Shown piece by piece: positions 36,533 to 47,079 of a stretch of DNA of 64,000 bases. Made by a program: the position numbers and the translations under genes. The notes below the pieces were generated by a model, which saw only the letters and a list, made by a program, of their open reading frames with translations, was not told where the DNA came from and made no database searches. Every line of letters begins with the position of its first letter. Position 1 is the stretch's first letter. The DNA is taken from NCBI GenBank assembly GCA_029582165.1, contig CM055892.1:4187347-4251346 (forward strand). The letters are read 5' to 3'. This stretch comes from Portulaca oleracea. Taxonomy: Eukaryota; Streptophyta; Magnoliopsida; Caryophyllales; Portulacaceae.

Positions 36533-39500
36533 GGCTCTGATACCAAATGGAGAGCTTCGTGTTGGGCAATGCTTTTGTTTAAGGTGAACACTTGATGAAC
36601 CAGTAAAGAGAGTTTTGAATACTTCAGGAATGCAAGGATATGGACTTGGCTTAAAGGAAACCTCCACCAACCGAGAACTAACTTTGGCTTAAAGGATTAA
36701 TCCAACAACCAAAGCAACAAACGCACCAAGACTAGATAAAGATAAACACAACTAATCTCTGAAGGATTTGGCTTAAACACACCACCATTAACCATGGATA
36801 AAGTAATTTAAGACTTGAGGGAAAAATGAGAGCAAAAAGCTTACAAAGTTTTTCTATAATTCATTTTCAAATTTCTATCTAATTCATTAGCCAAGTTCTT
36901 CATTACAAATAAGCTTCTTGGCCCATATATGGATGTCCAAGGCACCCCTTTGGCTGCCATACATGACTCTAATAAGGAAAAATATGAATACAAAGACAAC
37001 TTGCTAGAAATGGAAAGATTACACTACAAAGTGACACATTAACTTGATGTACGCCACACTTGACACCTCAATGAGCCTCTTTCCCAAGTTATCCCAATGA
37101 AATAAAGCAAGAATCCATTGCATGACACCTCACATGGGTGGCTCAACAAGGTAGCACGTGGGTAAAACACCATGATTGCATACATTGTCAAGAACCGGTC
37201 AAAAGCATTATTTCCAAATCCTGTCTGGTAAATAGGGATCCACGAAGGTGCTAAGGATGAAACTTTACCACAAGAAAGATAAATATTCTTTAACCAATTT
37301 AGGCTCAAGAATCATCGAAAAAGCTTTCGTATTGATCAAGTTATGTCCTTGCGAAGTTGGTGCTGCCCAGTTGTGTGTCCAACCTGCACATCTAAGAAGA
37401 AACGCCAAAATGAACCCCTTAATGATCTTATTTGGTCTTCTAACCATCTCCATTAGAAAGAATGCAAGGATATGGACTTGGCTTAAAGTTAAACTCCACT
37501 AACCAAGAACTAACTTTAGCTTAAAGGATTAATCCACCAACCAAAGCTACAAACGCACCAAGATTAGATAAAGATAAACACCACTAATATCTGAAGGATT
37601 TGGCTTAAACACACCACCATTATTAATGGATAAAGTAATTTAAGACTTGAGGGAAAATTGAGTGCAAAAAGCTTTCAAACTTTTTCCATAATTCATTATC
37701 AAATTACTATCTAATTTATTAGACAAGTTCTTCATTACAAATGAGCTTCTTGACCCATATATGGATATCGAAGGAACCCCTTTAGCTGCCATACATGACT
37801 CTAATAAGGAAAAATATGAATACAAAGACAACTTGCTAGAAATTTAAAGATTACACTACAAACACATTAACTTGATGTACTCCACACTTGACACCTCAAT
37901 GAGCCTCTTTCCCAAGTTATCCCAATGAAATAAAGCAAGAATCCATGGCATGACACCTCACATGGCTGGCTCAACAAGGTAGCATGTGGATAAAACACCA
38001 TGATTGCATACAATGTCAAGAACCGGTCAAAAGCATTATTTCCAAATTCTGATTGGTTAATAGGGATCCATGAGGGTTATAAATCTGAAACTTTACCAGC
38101 ATAAAGAGCAATGTTCTTGAACCAAATTAGGCTCAAGAATCATCCAAAAAGCTTTTGTATTGACAAAGTTATGGCCTTGCGAAGTTGGTGCTGCACAGTT
38201 GTGCGTCTAGATTGCATGTCTAAAAAGAAACGCCAAAATGAACACCTTAATGATCTTATTTGGTCTTCTAACCATCTCCGTTGGAAAGATAACACCTCAA
38301 AATAGTGGGATAACTTGTGCTAAGTAGAGAGAGCGCACTTGATCATATTGGAAATCAGCCCAACATTACACTAAAAATCGGAATGTTATCTATCCCAAAT
38401 TGCAGTAAACAACTCTTGATCTTTTCCGAGCTCCTAATGAACTTAACCCCTAGAACTCTTCAATTTCCCAATAGAAGGCCTTTAGGACAGACCAAATAAG
38501 GAGTAATTGCAATCCTCCAAGGTTCGGGATCTACCTTGAAATGAACACCGCTCCCGATGGTGACTAAAATGATGCTCCAAGGACCCGGATCCACCTTGAA
38601 ATGGACCCCACAAACAAGTTTGAATTGTTGAGAGAGGAGGGAGGCTTCAAGCAAGATGGTAACCATGGGTGCATCTAAATCGACCCAACCCCAATACGGT
38701 GCAGACTCTCCTTCTAGAAGAAGAGTTGCCCTCAACTCTTGGGATAAAAATCAAGGCATCTTCCATGAGTTTGTAATCCAACATAGGAGTTTCCCAAAAG
38801 CCTATGCATGGCCACACTGAGAACTCGTTATTTCTTGAATGAGTAGCGATTCTTGAAGGGGTTGGGGTTATCTCTTCTTCTTAGTAGCTTCCTCTTTCAA
38901 TCCTAGCATTCATTATCTTGTTGAACTCAACAAGATATTCATCACAAGAAAGATGAAAGTTGAGGTAATCATGATGGACCTTACTTTCAATCAATCTTGG
39001 TTCAAGGATTGCCTTGCTAGGTTGATAAGGCATGACCTCCTCTTTTGGAAGTTCCTGAATTGGCTCCTTGTCATTTAAGGGCTCTTCTTGGACCTCATCA
39101 AGCTCAAGGAGCTCTCCTTCCCTAGCCATGAGATGGACTTCTTCCATAACTCTTGTTCTTCCTTTTCACAAGGGGTTTCTTGGTGTTCATTTTCCACATC
39201 ATCATCTTGGAAATACTTGCCAAAGAACTCCCAATTCATGTAGTAATTGAGTCTGCTCCAAGTGGAGATCTTAGGCTTTCCAAGTGCAATCCTTTCTTCT
39301 TGGAAAGCTTTAAGCCATGCAGTAGTATCTCTTTCAAGATAAGAGGTGACAAAGGTGAATCCTTGCTCATTGGAGAGGTCATATCCCTTCATAAATTTGT
39401 CAAAAGCCAAGACCCCTTCTATGTAGATGGTTGGATCTTTTAAGCCTTTTAGAAACTTAGATATCAAGGGCCAAACTAAGGGAGGATCATTCATTTCATG

Positions 39501-39643
39501 AAGAAGGTTTGGGAAGATATTGTTCGGGATTGTTTTTTTTTTGTGTTGGCTCTTTTCTTCGCTGGTTTTGTGAGAGAAAATGGAGAGAAAGAAAATGGTA
39601 GAAGATTGAAAACGGAGATAACAAACTTAAGCACACTAACCTA
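36533..39643 (-). repeat. Array unit 13 (3111 bp, partial internal duplication)
   Basis: Longer than the others because at about 37458 the sequence jumps back (tctccattagaaag to aatgcaaggatatgg), so roughly 815 bp of the post-primer half is present twice (about 36630-37455 and 37458-38290). Two versions of the second short frame result (37039-37308, and a broken one near 37870-38100). Gag-like pieces are 38881-39147 and 39075-39494, split by a frame change near 39150. Tail 38460-38735 has the three-C form. Confidence 0.85.
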
Positions 39644-41755
39644 GGCTCTGATACCAAATGGAGAGCATCCTGATGGGAAATGCTTGTGTTTAAGGTGAAC
39701 ACTTGATGAACCAGTAAAGAGAGTTTTGAATACTTCAAGAATGCAAGGATATGGACATGGCTTAAAGGAAACCTCCACCAACCGAGAACTAACTTTGGCT
39801 TAAAGGATTAATCCAACAACCAAAGCAACAAACCCACCAAGATTAGATAAAGATAAACACCACTAATCTCTAAAGGATTTGGCTTAAACACACCACCATT
39901 GACAATGGATAAAGTAATTTAAGACTTGAGGGAAAATTGAGAGCAAAAAGCTTTCAAAGTTTTTCCATAATTCATTATCAAACTTCTATCTAATTCATTA
40001 GCCAAGTTCATCATTACAAATAAGCTTCTTGGCCCATATATGGATGTCCAAGGCACCCCTTTGGCTGCCATACATGACTTTAATAAGGAAAAATATGAAT
40101 ACAAAGACAACTTGCTAGAATTGGAAAGATTACACTACAAAGTGACACATTAACTTGATGTACTCCACCCTTGACAACTCAATGAGCCTCTTTCCCAAGT
40201 TATCCCAATGAAATAAAGCAAGAATCCATGGCATGACACCTCACATGGCTGGCTCAACAAGGTAGCAAGTGGGTAAAACACCATGATTGCATACAATGTT
40301 AAGTTGTGCGTCCAGCCTGCATGTCTAAAAAGAAACACAAAAATGAACCCCTTAATGATCTTATTTGGTCTTCTAACCATCTGCGTTGGAAAGATAACAC
40401 CTCAAAATTGGGATAATTGTTCTAAGTAAAGAGAGCGCACTTGATCATATTGGAAATCAGCCCAACATTACACTAAAAATCGAAATGTTATCTATCCCAA
40501 ATTGCAATAAACAACTCTTGATCTTTTCCAAGCTCCTAATCAACTTAACCCCTAGAACTCTTAAATTTCCCAATAGAAGGCCTTCAGGACAGACCAAATA
40601 AGGAGTAATAGCATTCCTCCAAGGTCCGGGATCTACCTTGAAATGAACACCGCTCCCGATGGAGACTAAAATGATGCTCCAAGGACCCGGATCCACCTTG
40701 AAATGGACCTCACAACCAAATTTGAATTGTTGAGAGGGGAGGGAGGCTTCAAGTAAGATGGCAACCATGGGTTTATCTAAATCGACCCTACCCCAATACG
40801 GTGCTAACTCTCCTTCTTGAAGAAGAGTTGCCCTCAACTCTTGGGGGTAAAAATCAAGGCATCCTCCATGAGTTTGTACTCCAACATAGGAGCTTCCCAA
40901 AAGCCCATGTATGACCACACTGAGAACTCCTCCTTTCTTGAATGATTTGCGATTCTTGAAGGGGGCTGGGGTTATCTCTTCTTCATATTAGCTTCTTCTT
41001 TTCAACCCTAGCATTCATTATCTTGTTGAACTCAACAAGATATTCATCACAACAAAGATGAAAGTTGAGGTAATCATGATGGACCTTACTTTCAATCAAT
41101 CTTGGTTCAAGGATTGCCTTGCTAGGTTGATAAGGCATGACCTCCTCTTTTGGAAGTTCTTGAATTGGCTTCGTCTCCTTTAAGGGCTCTTCTTGGACCT
41201 CATCAAGCTCAAGGAGCTCTCCTTCCCTAGCCATGAGATGGACTTCTTCCATCACCTCTTGTTCTTCCTTTTCACAAGGGGTTTCTTGGTGTTCATTTTC
41301 CTCATCATCATCTTGGAAATACTTGCCAAAGAACTCCCAATTCATGTAGTAATTGAGTTGGCTCCAAGTGGAGATCTTAAGCTTTCCAAGTGCAATCCTT
41401 TCTTCTTGGAAAGCTTTAAGCCACACAGTAGTATCTTTTTCTAGATAAGAGGTGACAAAGGTGAATCCTTGCTCATTGGAGAGGTCATACTCCTTCATAC
41501 ATTTCTCAAAAGCCAAGACCCCTTCTATGTAGATGCTTGGATCTTTTAAGCCTTTAAGAAACTTAGATATCAAGGGCCAAACTAAGGGAGGATCATTCAT
41601 TTCATGAAGAAGGTTTGGGAAGATATTGTTCGAGATTTTTTTTTTTTTTTTTTTGTTATGGCTCTTTTCATCGCTAGTGTTGTGAGAGAAAATGGAGAGA
41701 AAGAAAATGGTAGAAGATTGAAAATGGAGATAACAAACTCAAGCACACTAACCTA
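39644..41755 (-). repeat. Array unit 14 (2112 bp)
   Basis: About 190 bp are deleted near 40300 (catacaatgttaag joined to ttgtgcgtccag). Gag-like ORF 40983-41600 (205 codons) and tail frame 40457-40918 (153 codons, three-C form, extending past the second GVHFKVDPGPW to GLLLGNLRVLG) are the best-preserved pair in the array. Confidence 0.85.
40983..41600 (-). CDS. Gag-like ORF in array unit 14 (205 aa), likely non-functional
   Basis: Starts at the ATG of MNDPPLVWPLISKFLKG, which is the likely true start because the motif is shared by all units and lies just after the poly(A) run. It contains the gag-type helices with AFEKCMKEYDLSNEQGF, the charged segment LEKDTTVWLKAFQEER and GKLKISTWSQLNYYMNWEFFG, then an acidic linker and PYQPSKAILEPRLIESK. 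The frame leaves the family sequence at the end (NARVEKKKLI) because of a small deletion near 40998, separating it from the tail frame at 40457-40918. Confidence 0.55.
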   Translation of the reverse strand: MNDPPLVWPLISKFLKGLKDPSIYIEGVLAFEKCMKEYDLSNEQGFTFVTSYLEKDTTVWLKAFQEERIALGKLKISTWSQLNYYMNWEFFGKYFQDDDEENEHQETPCEKEEQEVMEEVHLMAREGELLELDEVQEEPLKETKPIQELPKEEVMPYQPSKAILEPRLIESKVHHDYLNFHLCCDEYLVEFNKIMNARVEKKKLI

Positions 41756-42508
41756 GGCTCTGATACCAAATGGAGACTTTCGTGATGGGCAATCTTGAGT
41801 TTAAGATGAACACTTGATGAACCAGTAAAGAGAGTGCCGAATACTTCAAGAATGCAAGGATATGGACTTGGCTTAAAGGAAAACTCCACCAACCAAGAAC
41901 TAACTTTGGCTTAAAGTAATTTAAGACTTGAGGGAAAATTGAGAGCAAAAAGCTTTCAAAGTTTTTCCATAATTCATTATCAAATTACTATCTAATTCAT
42001 TAGCCAAGTTCTTAATTACAAATGAGCTTCTTGGCCCATATTAGATGTCCAAGGCACCCCTTTGGCTGCCATATATGATTTTAATAAGGAAAAATATGAA
42101 CACAAAGACAACTTGCTAGAAATGGAAAGATTACACTACAAAGTGACACATTAACTTGATGTACTCCACACTTGACACCTCAATGAGCCTCTTTCTCAAT
42201 TTATCCCAATGAAATAAAGCAAGAGTCCATGGCATGACACCTCACATGGCTGGCTCAACAAGGTAGCAAGTGGGTAAAACACCATGATTGGATACAATGT
42301 CAAGAACCGGTCAAAAGCATTATTTCCAAATCCTGTCTGGTTAATAGGGATCCACGAGGGTGCTAAGGCTGAAACTTTACCAGAAGAAAGATCAATTTTC
42401 TTGATCCAATTTAGGCTCAAGAATCATCCAAGAAGCTTTTGTATTGATCAAGTTATGGCCTTGCGAAGTTGGTGTTGCCCAGTTGTGCATTTAGCCTGCA
42501 CGTCTAAG
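41756..42508 (-). repeat. Array unit 15, truncated (753 bp), right end of array
   Basis: Matches other units up to ctgcacgtctaag and stops where they continue aagaaacgcc. It also lacks about 120 bp at 41914 (cttaaag joined to taatttaag). Second short frame 42196-42420. Beyond 42508 the sequence belongs to a different retroelement. Confidence 0.85.
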
Positions 42509-43512
42509 TAGGTCGTTCATCGTCTTTGAGCCCTGAAATGCATGTCGATTCTTCTGTGTATGATGAGAATGATGGGTACTATAACCGACCATGCCTTGGA
42601 CTACTTAGCTATTCTTTAGCTCTAGCTGCACCTAGTGAGCATGAGGAACATGATTATTTTGTGTGTGATGATGTAGAACTTGTTGAAAACATGCTAGATG
42701 ATGAACCATTGTCCACATCATTGTCCATACTTTTGTGTGAAGATAAAGTTGAGTCTATTGAATGTCGTGATACAATTGAACATGATCTTGTTCAGAGTGA
42801 ATTTGAATCTGTTGTGATTGAATGTGTGATTGATACCGATTTGTTCACTTTCATTGAGGGTCGTTGTATTAATGAGGGATTAGCTACCCTTGCGTGTGAG
42901 TCCATTGATGTGCATTCTTGTGATGATGAGCCTAATTCTTTGGGGATTGATCATAATTGTTTGAAGTTGGTTTGTGACAATGATGCTTTTGATGATGAAA
43001 TGCTTTATGAGTCATTCACGATGAGTTATGACCCTGAGCCTTGCACTTTCACTTTTGATGTTGATTTAAATGATGCACCTTTGTCTTCTTATGTTAATAG
43101 TTCTTCTGATAATTCTGAAATTGATGAAGATGAAGATGTGTCTGTTTGTGATGTTGGGAGTGTTATGATGTGGTCTAACCCTATGTTTTCCTTATCACCC
43201 ATTGATGATTATGATGATTATTTGGATGAAAGTTGTGATTTGGAATCTGTGTTTGATGAAAATTGCATGGATATTGAGTTAGAATCATTGTTGGCATCCA
43301 AGTCTTTACATGAGCATGTTCAGGAATGTGTTGTATTGCCCTCTCCCGTTGATTTGTATACCCAATCTCCATTTACGAGTCAATGGGAGGATCCATTTGT
43401 CATGTCTCCATTCACCATGCCTAGGAAGGTCTTGTACATTCTTGCATTCCATCATTTCTATGACTTTTCTAAGGCATTCGAACAACATTTTAAGAGCACT
43501 AATGTTTGTTGA
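42508..43512 (+). CDS. Acidic ORF of the truncated gypsy element, 5' cut off (328+ aa)
   Basis: Open from the junction at 42508; the first ATG is at 42538 (MHVDSSVYDENDGYY). I do not recognise it. Very rich in Asp, Glu, Ser and Cys, with many DD and DE pairs (DEDEDVSVCDVGS, DDYDDYLDESCDLES). No zinc knuckle, aspartic-protease motif or transmembrane helix is visible. The C-terminus turns neutral and hydrophobic (KVLYILAFHHFYDFSKAF) and ends at TGA 43510-43512. Its place before a noncoding 3' region with the element's own polypurine tracts suggests a gag-linked or accessory ORF of a non-autonomous element, like the acidic gag extension of 54183-56228, but residue similarity between the two is not evident. 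An open frame of this length in decaying DNA suggests recent origin. Confidence 0.5.
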   Translation, partial: VGRSSSLSPEMHVDSSVYDENDGYYNRPCLGLLSYSLALAAPSEHEEHDYFVCDDVELVENMLDDEPLSTSLSILLCEDKVESIECRDTIEHDLVQSEFESVVIECVIDTDLFTFIEGRCINEGLATLACESIDVHSCDDEPNSLGIDHNCLKLVCDNDAFDDEMLYESFTMSYDPEPCTFTFDVDLNDAPLSSYVNSSSDNSEIDEDEDVSVCDVGSVMMWSNPMFSLSPIDDYDDYLDESCDLESVFDENCMDIELESLLASKSLHEHVQECVVLPSPVDLYTQSPFTSQWEDPFVMSPFTMPRKVLYILAFHHFYDFSKAFEQHFKSTNVC

Positions 43513-45599
43513 TGTGTTATTGCGAGTGTGCTCTTGCCTACACCATTCTGAGATGCATGAGAGAATGCATGACCTGCTACTACGGGTATTGACTGGTTCT
43601 GACTTGGTGCCCGGTATCTTGAGGAGAGAAGGAGTGTTGTTATTGATAAGAAGCCTTCTAGGTAATATCCTTCCTCACCTTTCTTGTATAATTAGTGAGT
43701 ATTCTTTCTTTTTTTCTTTTATTTTCTTTTTGTGTGTTTCTTTTTCTTTTATTTAGGGTGCTTGCTTACCTACTTCTGTTTCCTTTGAGGACATGGCAAC
43801 CTCTTTGTGTGGGAGTGGGAAGGTAGTATGCATTCCGGTTTTTGAGTTGAAGAAAAGGAAAAAAAAAGAGTGAGAGTCATTTTGTAAATATTTATTTTTT
43901 TTCTCTTAGTTCTTTAGTCCCTAGTGTCTTGTATAGTTGTTTTTCTTTTTGATCTTGCATGCGAACATTCACACATAGTATGATTTTCTTGTTTATTCCT
44001 AACCTATTGTGTGATGTTCTTTGGATCGTGGATTAGTTATGCTTTTATTGAAGACCTTGAGGTAACTCTCTTCTACCCTCTCTTTGGTTGTGACTATATC
44101 GATGATCCATGTTGCATGCTTGGTTTTCTTTTTGGGTGGCGTACCCCATTGAGTGTGATTGTTGGAATTATTTTGTTGTTGGAGCCGTGTGGGCTCGGGT
44201 CGCCACCACGCTTGTCGGTTAGTTGCTTGTTTTGTGTGCTTTTCTTAGGTCTTCTACATTACCTGTGACACCCTTCTTCTCACAATGGGGACATTGTGAT
44301 GTTTTGTGTGGGAGTGGGGGGTGATACTTCCATTTGTCATGGGTAGATCACCTAGTTTTTTAGTCTTTTGCTTTTGTTTTTCGTAGTTTGTGACTAAAAT
44401 TTGAAAATTTTTGGTGTGAAAATGAAGAAAAAAGGGAAAAAAGTTGTGAAAAACTTCCAAAAGTTTTCTTTGTTCTTTTTGAAGTTGTTTCCATTCACAG
44501 TTGTGTAGATAGTTGTCTAATTGGCTGATTCAATCAGTTAGAATCAGTCGGTATGAATAATGATAGGCCTTATGAAGGATTTCTGCCACGATTATCTTTA
44601 TTAGACCTTGACATAGAATGTGAAAGCGGAATCCTCATTTCTTACACGCCTTGATTGTGAGTTCTTACCTAAGTTAGACGGTTTTGGTTGTTCAAATGCT
44701 CTTGCTCTTAATTAATGAATTAATTTAATACCGTCGGGCCTACCGATTTGGGTTGATATGGGTGGACGGAGCCCATTACCCCTTAAGTACAATGTTTACG
44801 AATTGAGCAACCCGGATCAGGGAGGGTAAACCCTTTGTGAAGGCCGGTTCTAATCCCGCAAAACCCGACACCGACGCTCTAAAATTTACAAAACGGATTG
44901 ACCGTGAGGTTAATAAAGAAAGAAAAGAGGTAGAAGGAAATGAAATAAAAAAAGAGGGTTGAATAAAAAAGAGGAAAGAAAGAAAGAGCAAAAGAAAAGA
45001 AGAAGGAAGAAAAAGAAAGAAAAAGAAGAAAAAAAAATGAGCAAATTGAAAGAAGAAAAACAAAGAAAGAAAAGTAAAATTGAAAGAAAAACCAAAGAGT
45101 GAAGTAGGATAGCTAATCCCGAGCTTGAGCATGAGAACAACTCTGATTGTCTGGTTTAGGTAGGAATGATCGATTAGGGTCCACTTGCACTTATACACGA
45201 GGTATTTTGCCTAACAGGAAGTGTTTTGGTTGAAAATCTCAAAGATTGGCAGTCTTCCAACCTTCGTGTCTTTATTTGTTTATATTTGCTTCTTCCAATT
45301 GATTGTTGAGGCGGGTTGGGGAACTAGGTGCATGATTGGGGATGGGAATATTTTCTCATTTTTGTTTTGCTTTGCTTATGGTTTTTCACCTCTTTTTCTT
45401 TCCCTTTTCCTTTTCTTGTGCTTTTGTGGGTAAAGCTTCTAGAACCCTCACTTCCTCGTCCACCCGGGCTACCGGGGGGTTTAAAGGGCTTGATGCATAT
45501 GCTAAATGCATCCGCGATTCCTGCGAAAGTGAGTTAGGGTTTTAGTTTCTTTTTCTCTATTTTTAGCTTTGTTTTAAGTTTGCTTGGGGCGAGCAAACC
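43513..45599 (+). other. Noncoding 3' region of the truncated gypsy element
   Basis: No convincing ORF. Notable parts: polypurine-like copies tttgtgtgggagtggga at 43804-43820 and ttttgtgtgggagtgggggg near 44302-44320; hairpin CACAATG-GGGA-CATTGTG at 44281-44298; a nearly all-purine stretch 44908-45105; an attaccccttaag/gggagggtaaaccc block near 44773-44835; and a conserved block around 45440-45530. The hairpin, the latter two blocks and one purine-rich stretch recur in 52390-54180 on the other strand. Confidence 0.7.
44908..45105 (+). repeat. Long purine-only tract
   Basis: About 195 bases made almost entirely of A and G (gaaagaaaagagg, aagaagaaaaaaaaatgagc and similar), broken by a few T. 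The related element has only short versions (near 53272-53298 and 53009-53050 on the opposite strand), so this is a local expansion. Confidence 0.8.
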
Positions 45600-45613
45600 T
45601 TTGTGTGGGAGTG
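45600..45613 (+). other. Polypurine tract before the 3' LTR
   Basis: tttgtgtgggagtg directly precedes tgttcgg, taken as the LTR start. Nearly identical purine motifs occur 1.3 and 1.8 kb upstream (44302 and 43804). Confidence 0.65.
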
Positions 45614-45676
45614 TTGTTCGGTCTTGTTCCAAGCCAAATTTCTTCTCTTTTATAGGGTGTTTTTGCTCGTTTTAAC

Positions 45677-45679
<3 letters not shown>

Positions 45680-45753
<74 letters not shown>
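45680..45753. repeat. (TA)n microsatellite, first LTR module
   Basis: About 37 uninterrupted TA dinucleotides directly before the first promoter module. Confidence 0.95.
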
Positions 45754-45757
<4 letters not shown>

Positions 45758-45916
45758 AATAATATAGTGATTTTGTGTTTTGTAGGGAAATAAAGGGTTA
45801 GAAGGTATTTGGGCTTAATTGAGGCATTTTAGGGAATCCCGAGCGATTTCCCGAGCCAACCCGAGACCTGAATCGAGAACCGAAGCAAAACAGAGCAAAA
45901 GTGTTGGACAGACAAG

Positions 45917-46109
45917 GGTCACGCCCGTGACCATGTTCTGGGCACCAACACATCACGAAGGCAACGGGAAGAAAGTGTCATCCGTATGTCGACTACCGAG
46001 TCGCGATCGACTCGCCCATGACAAGATTCTGGGACAGCAACGACATAAGCCAAGGGAGCGGGGCAGAACGCTGACTCACCCGACTCAGAAAGTGACTCGC
46101 CCGAGTCAC
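45917..46109 (+). promoter_or_regulatory. Palindrome cluster upstream of TATA, first module
   Basis: GGTCACGCCCGTGACC at 45917-45932 (7-bp arms), CGAGTCG-CGAT-CGACTCG at 45997-46014 and GTGACTCGCCCGAGTCAC at 46092-46109 (8-bp arms). The cluster lies 80-275 bp upstream of the TATA box at 46191. Confidence 0.75.
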
Positions 46110-46190
46110 CTCAATTTCTGCGGAATCTGCGGAGCTGATGCGCGTGCTGCGGAGCTTAATTTAGGGTTTTGGGTTTTGTTTTCCTTCTTC

Positions 46191-46200
46191 TATAAATACC
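46191..46200 (+). promoter_or_regulatory. TATA box, first module
   Basis: tataaatacc after a pyrimidine stretch. The second module has the same sequence near 46799-46808. Confidence 0.6.
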
Positions 46201-46323
46201 CAAATGTAATTCAGACCTAATAATCTAGTTTTTATCTTTTGCTTTGCTTTTGTTTTAAGTTTTAGGAGTAGGATTAGAGTAGATTTAATTGCTTTCCTTT
46301 AATTGCTTTCTTTAATCTTTCTT

Positions 46324-46326
<3 letters not shown>

Positions 46327-46370
<44 letters not shown>
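46327..46370. repeat. (TA)n microsatellite, second LTR module
   Basis: About 22 TA dinucleotides between the first module (ending ctttcttcaa) and the second (starting gtgatttt). Confidence 0.95.
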
Positions 46371-46375
<5 letters not shown>

Positions 46376-46520
46376 TTTGTGTTTTGTAGGGAAATAAAGG
46401 GTTAGAAGGTATTTGGGCTTAATTGAGGCATTTTAGGGAATCCCGAGCGATTTCCCGAGCCAACCCGAGACCTGAATCGAGAACCGAAGCAAAACAGAGC
46501 AAAAGTGTTGGACAGACAAG

Positions 46521-46715
46521 GGTCACGCCCGTGACCATGTTCTGGGCACCAACACATCACGAAGGCAACGGGAAGAAAGTGTTGTCCAGAAGGCCGACTC
46601 GCCCGAGTCAGGATCTGACTCGCCCATGACAAGATTCTAGGACAGCAACAACATAAGCCAAGGGAGCGGGGCAGAACGCTGACTCACCCGACTCAGAAAG
46701 TGACTTGCCCGAGTC
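46521..46715 (+). promoter_or_regulatory. Palindrome cluster upstream of TATA, second module
   Basis: Repeats the first cluster with changes: gtcacgcccgtgac near 46522, GACTCGCCCGAGTC at 46596-46609 where module one has the CGAGTCG pair, and gtgacttgcccgagtcac near 46699, in which one arm has mutated. Followed by tataaatacc near 46799. Confidence 0.7.
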
Positions 46716-47031
46716 ACCTCAATTTCTGCGGAATCTACGGAGCTGATGCGCGTGCTGCGGAGCTTAATTTAGGGTTTTGGGTTTTATTTTCCTTCTTCTA
46801 TAAATACCCAAATGTAATTCAGACCTAATAATCTAGTTTTTATCTTTTGCTTTGCTTTTGTTTTAAGTTTTAGGAGTAGGATTAGAGTAGATTTAATTGC
46901 TTTCCTTTCATTGCTTTCTTTAATCTTTCTTCAAAGCTTTCAATTGTTCTTCAACCTTTCTTGATTTCTCTTGCAATTTGTATTAAACTCTTTCTCTTTC
47001 AAGCATTCTCCATTGAAGTGTTTTTCAAGCT

Positions 47032-47037
<6 letters not shown>

Positions 47038-47075
<38 letters not shown>
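47038..47075. repeat. (CT)n microsatellite in LTR
   Basis: About 18 CT dinucleotides downstream of the second TATA box, so in the presumed transcribed leader. Confidence 0.95.

Positions 47076-47079
<4 letters not shown>

Larger units (their letters stand above)
1..42508 (-). repeat. Tandem array of ~2.3-kb retrotransposon-derived units
   Basis: About 34 kb of head-to-tail units, period close to 2295 bp, interrupted only by the copia insertion at 680-9125. The period was measured with the motif ggctctgataccaaatgg (minus: TGGTATCAGAGCC, the initiator tRNA-Met primer-binding sequence of LTR elements). It starts at 9604, 11903, 14199, 16498, 18794, 21034, 25224, 27518, 29811, 32097, 34240, 36533, 39644 and 41756, and is degenerate at about 23347. 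Reading the minus strand from each site: leader, poly(A) run, gag-like frame, unrecognised tail frame, noncoding, a second short conserved frame, then roughly 0.8 kb before the next site. LTR ends could not be fixed, so whether a unit equals one LTR plus a short internal region is inference. The left end of the array lies outside the window. Confidence 0.9.

Noticed and set aside
44776..45198. Phe-rich minus-strand ORFs
   Set aside because: Antisense of the purine-only tract.
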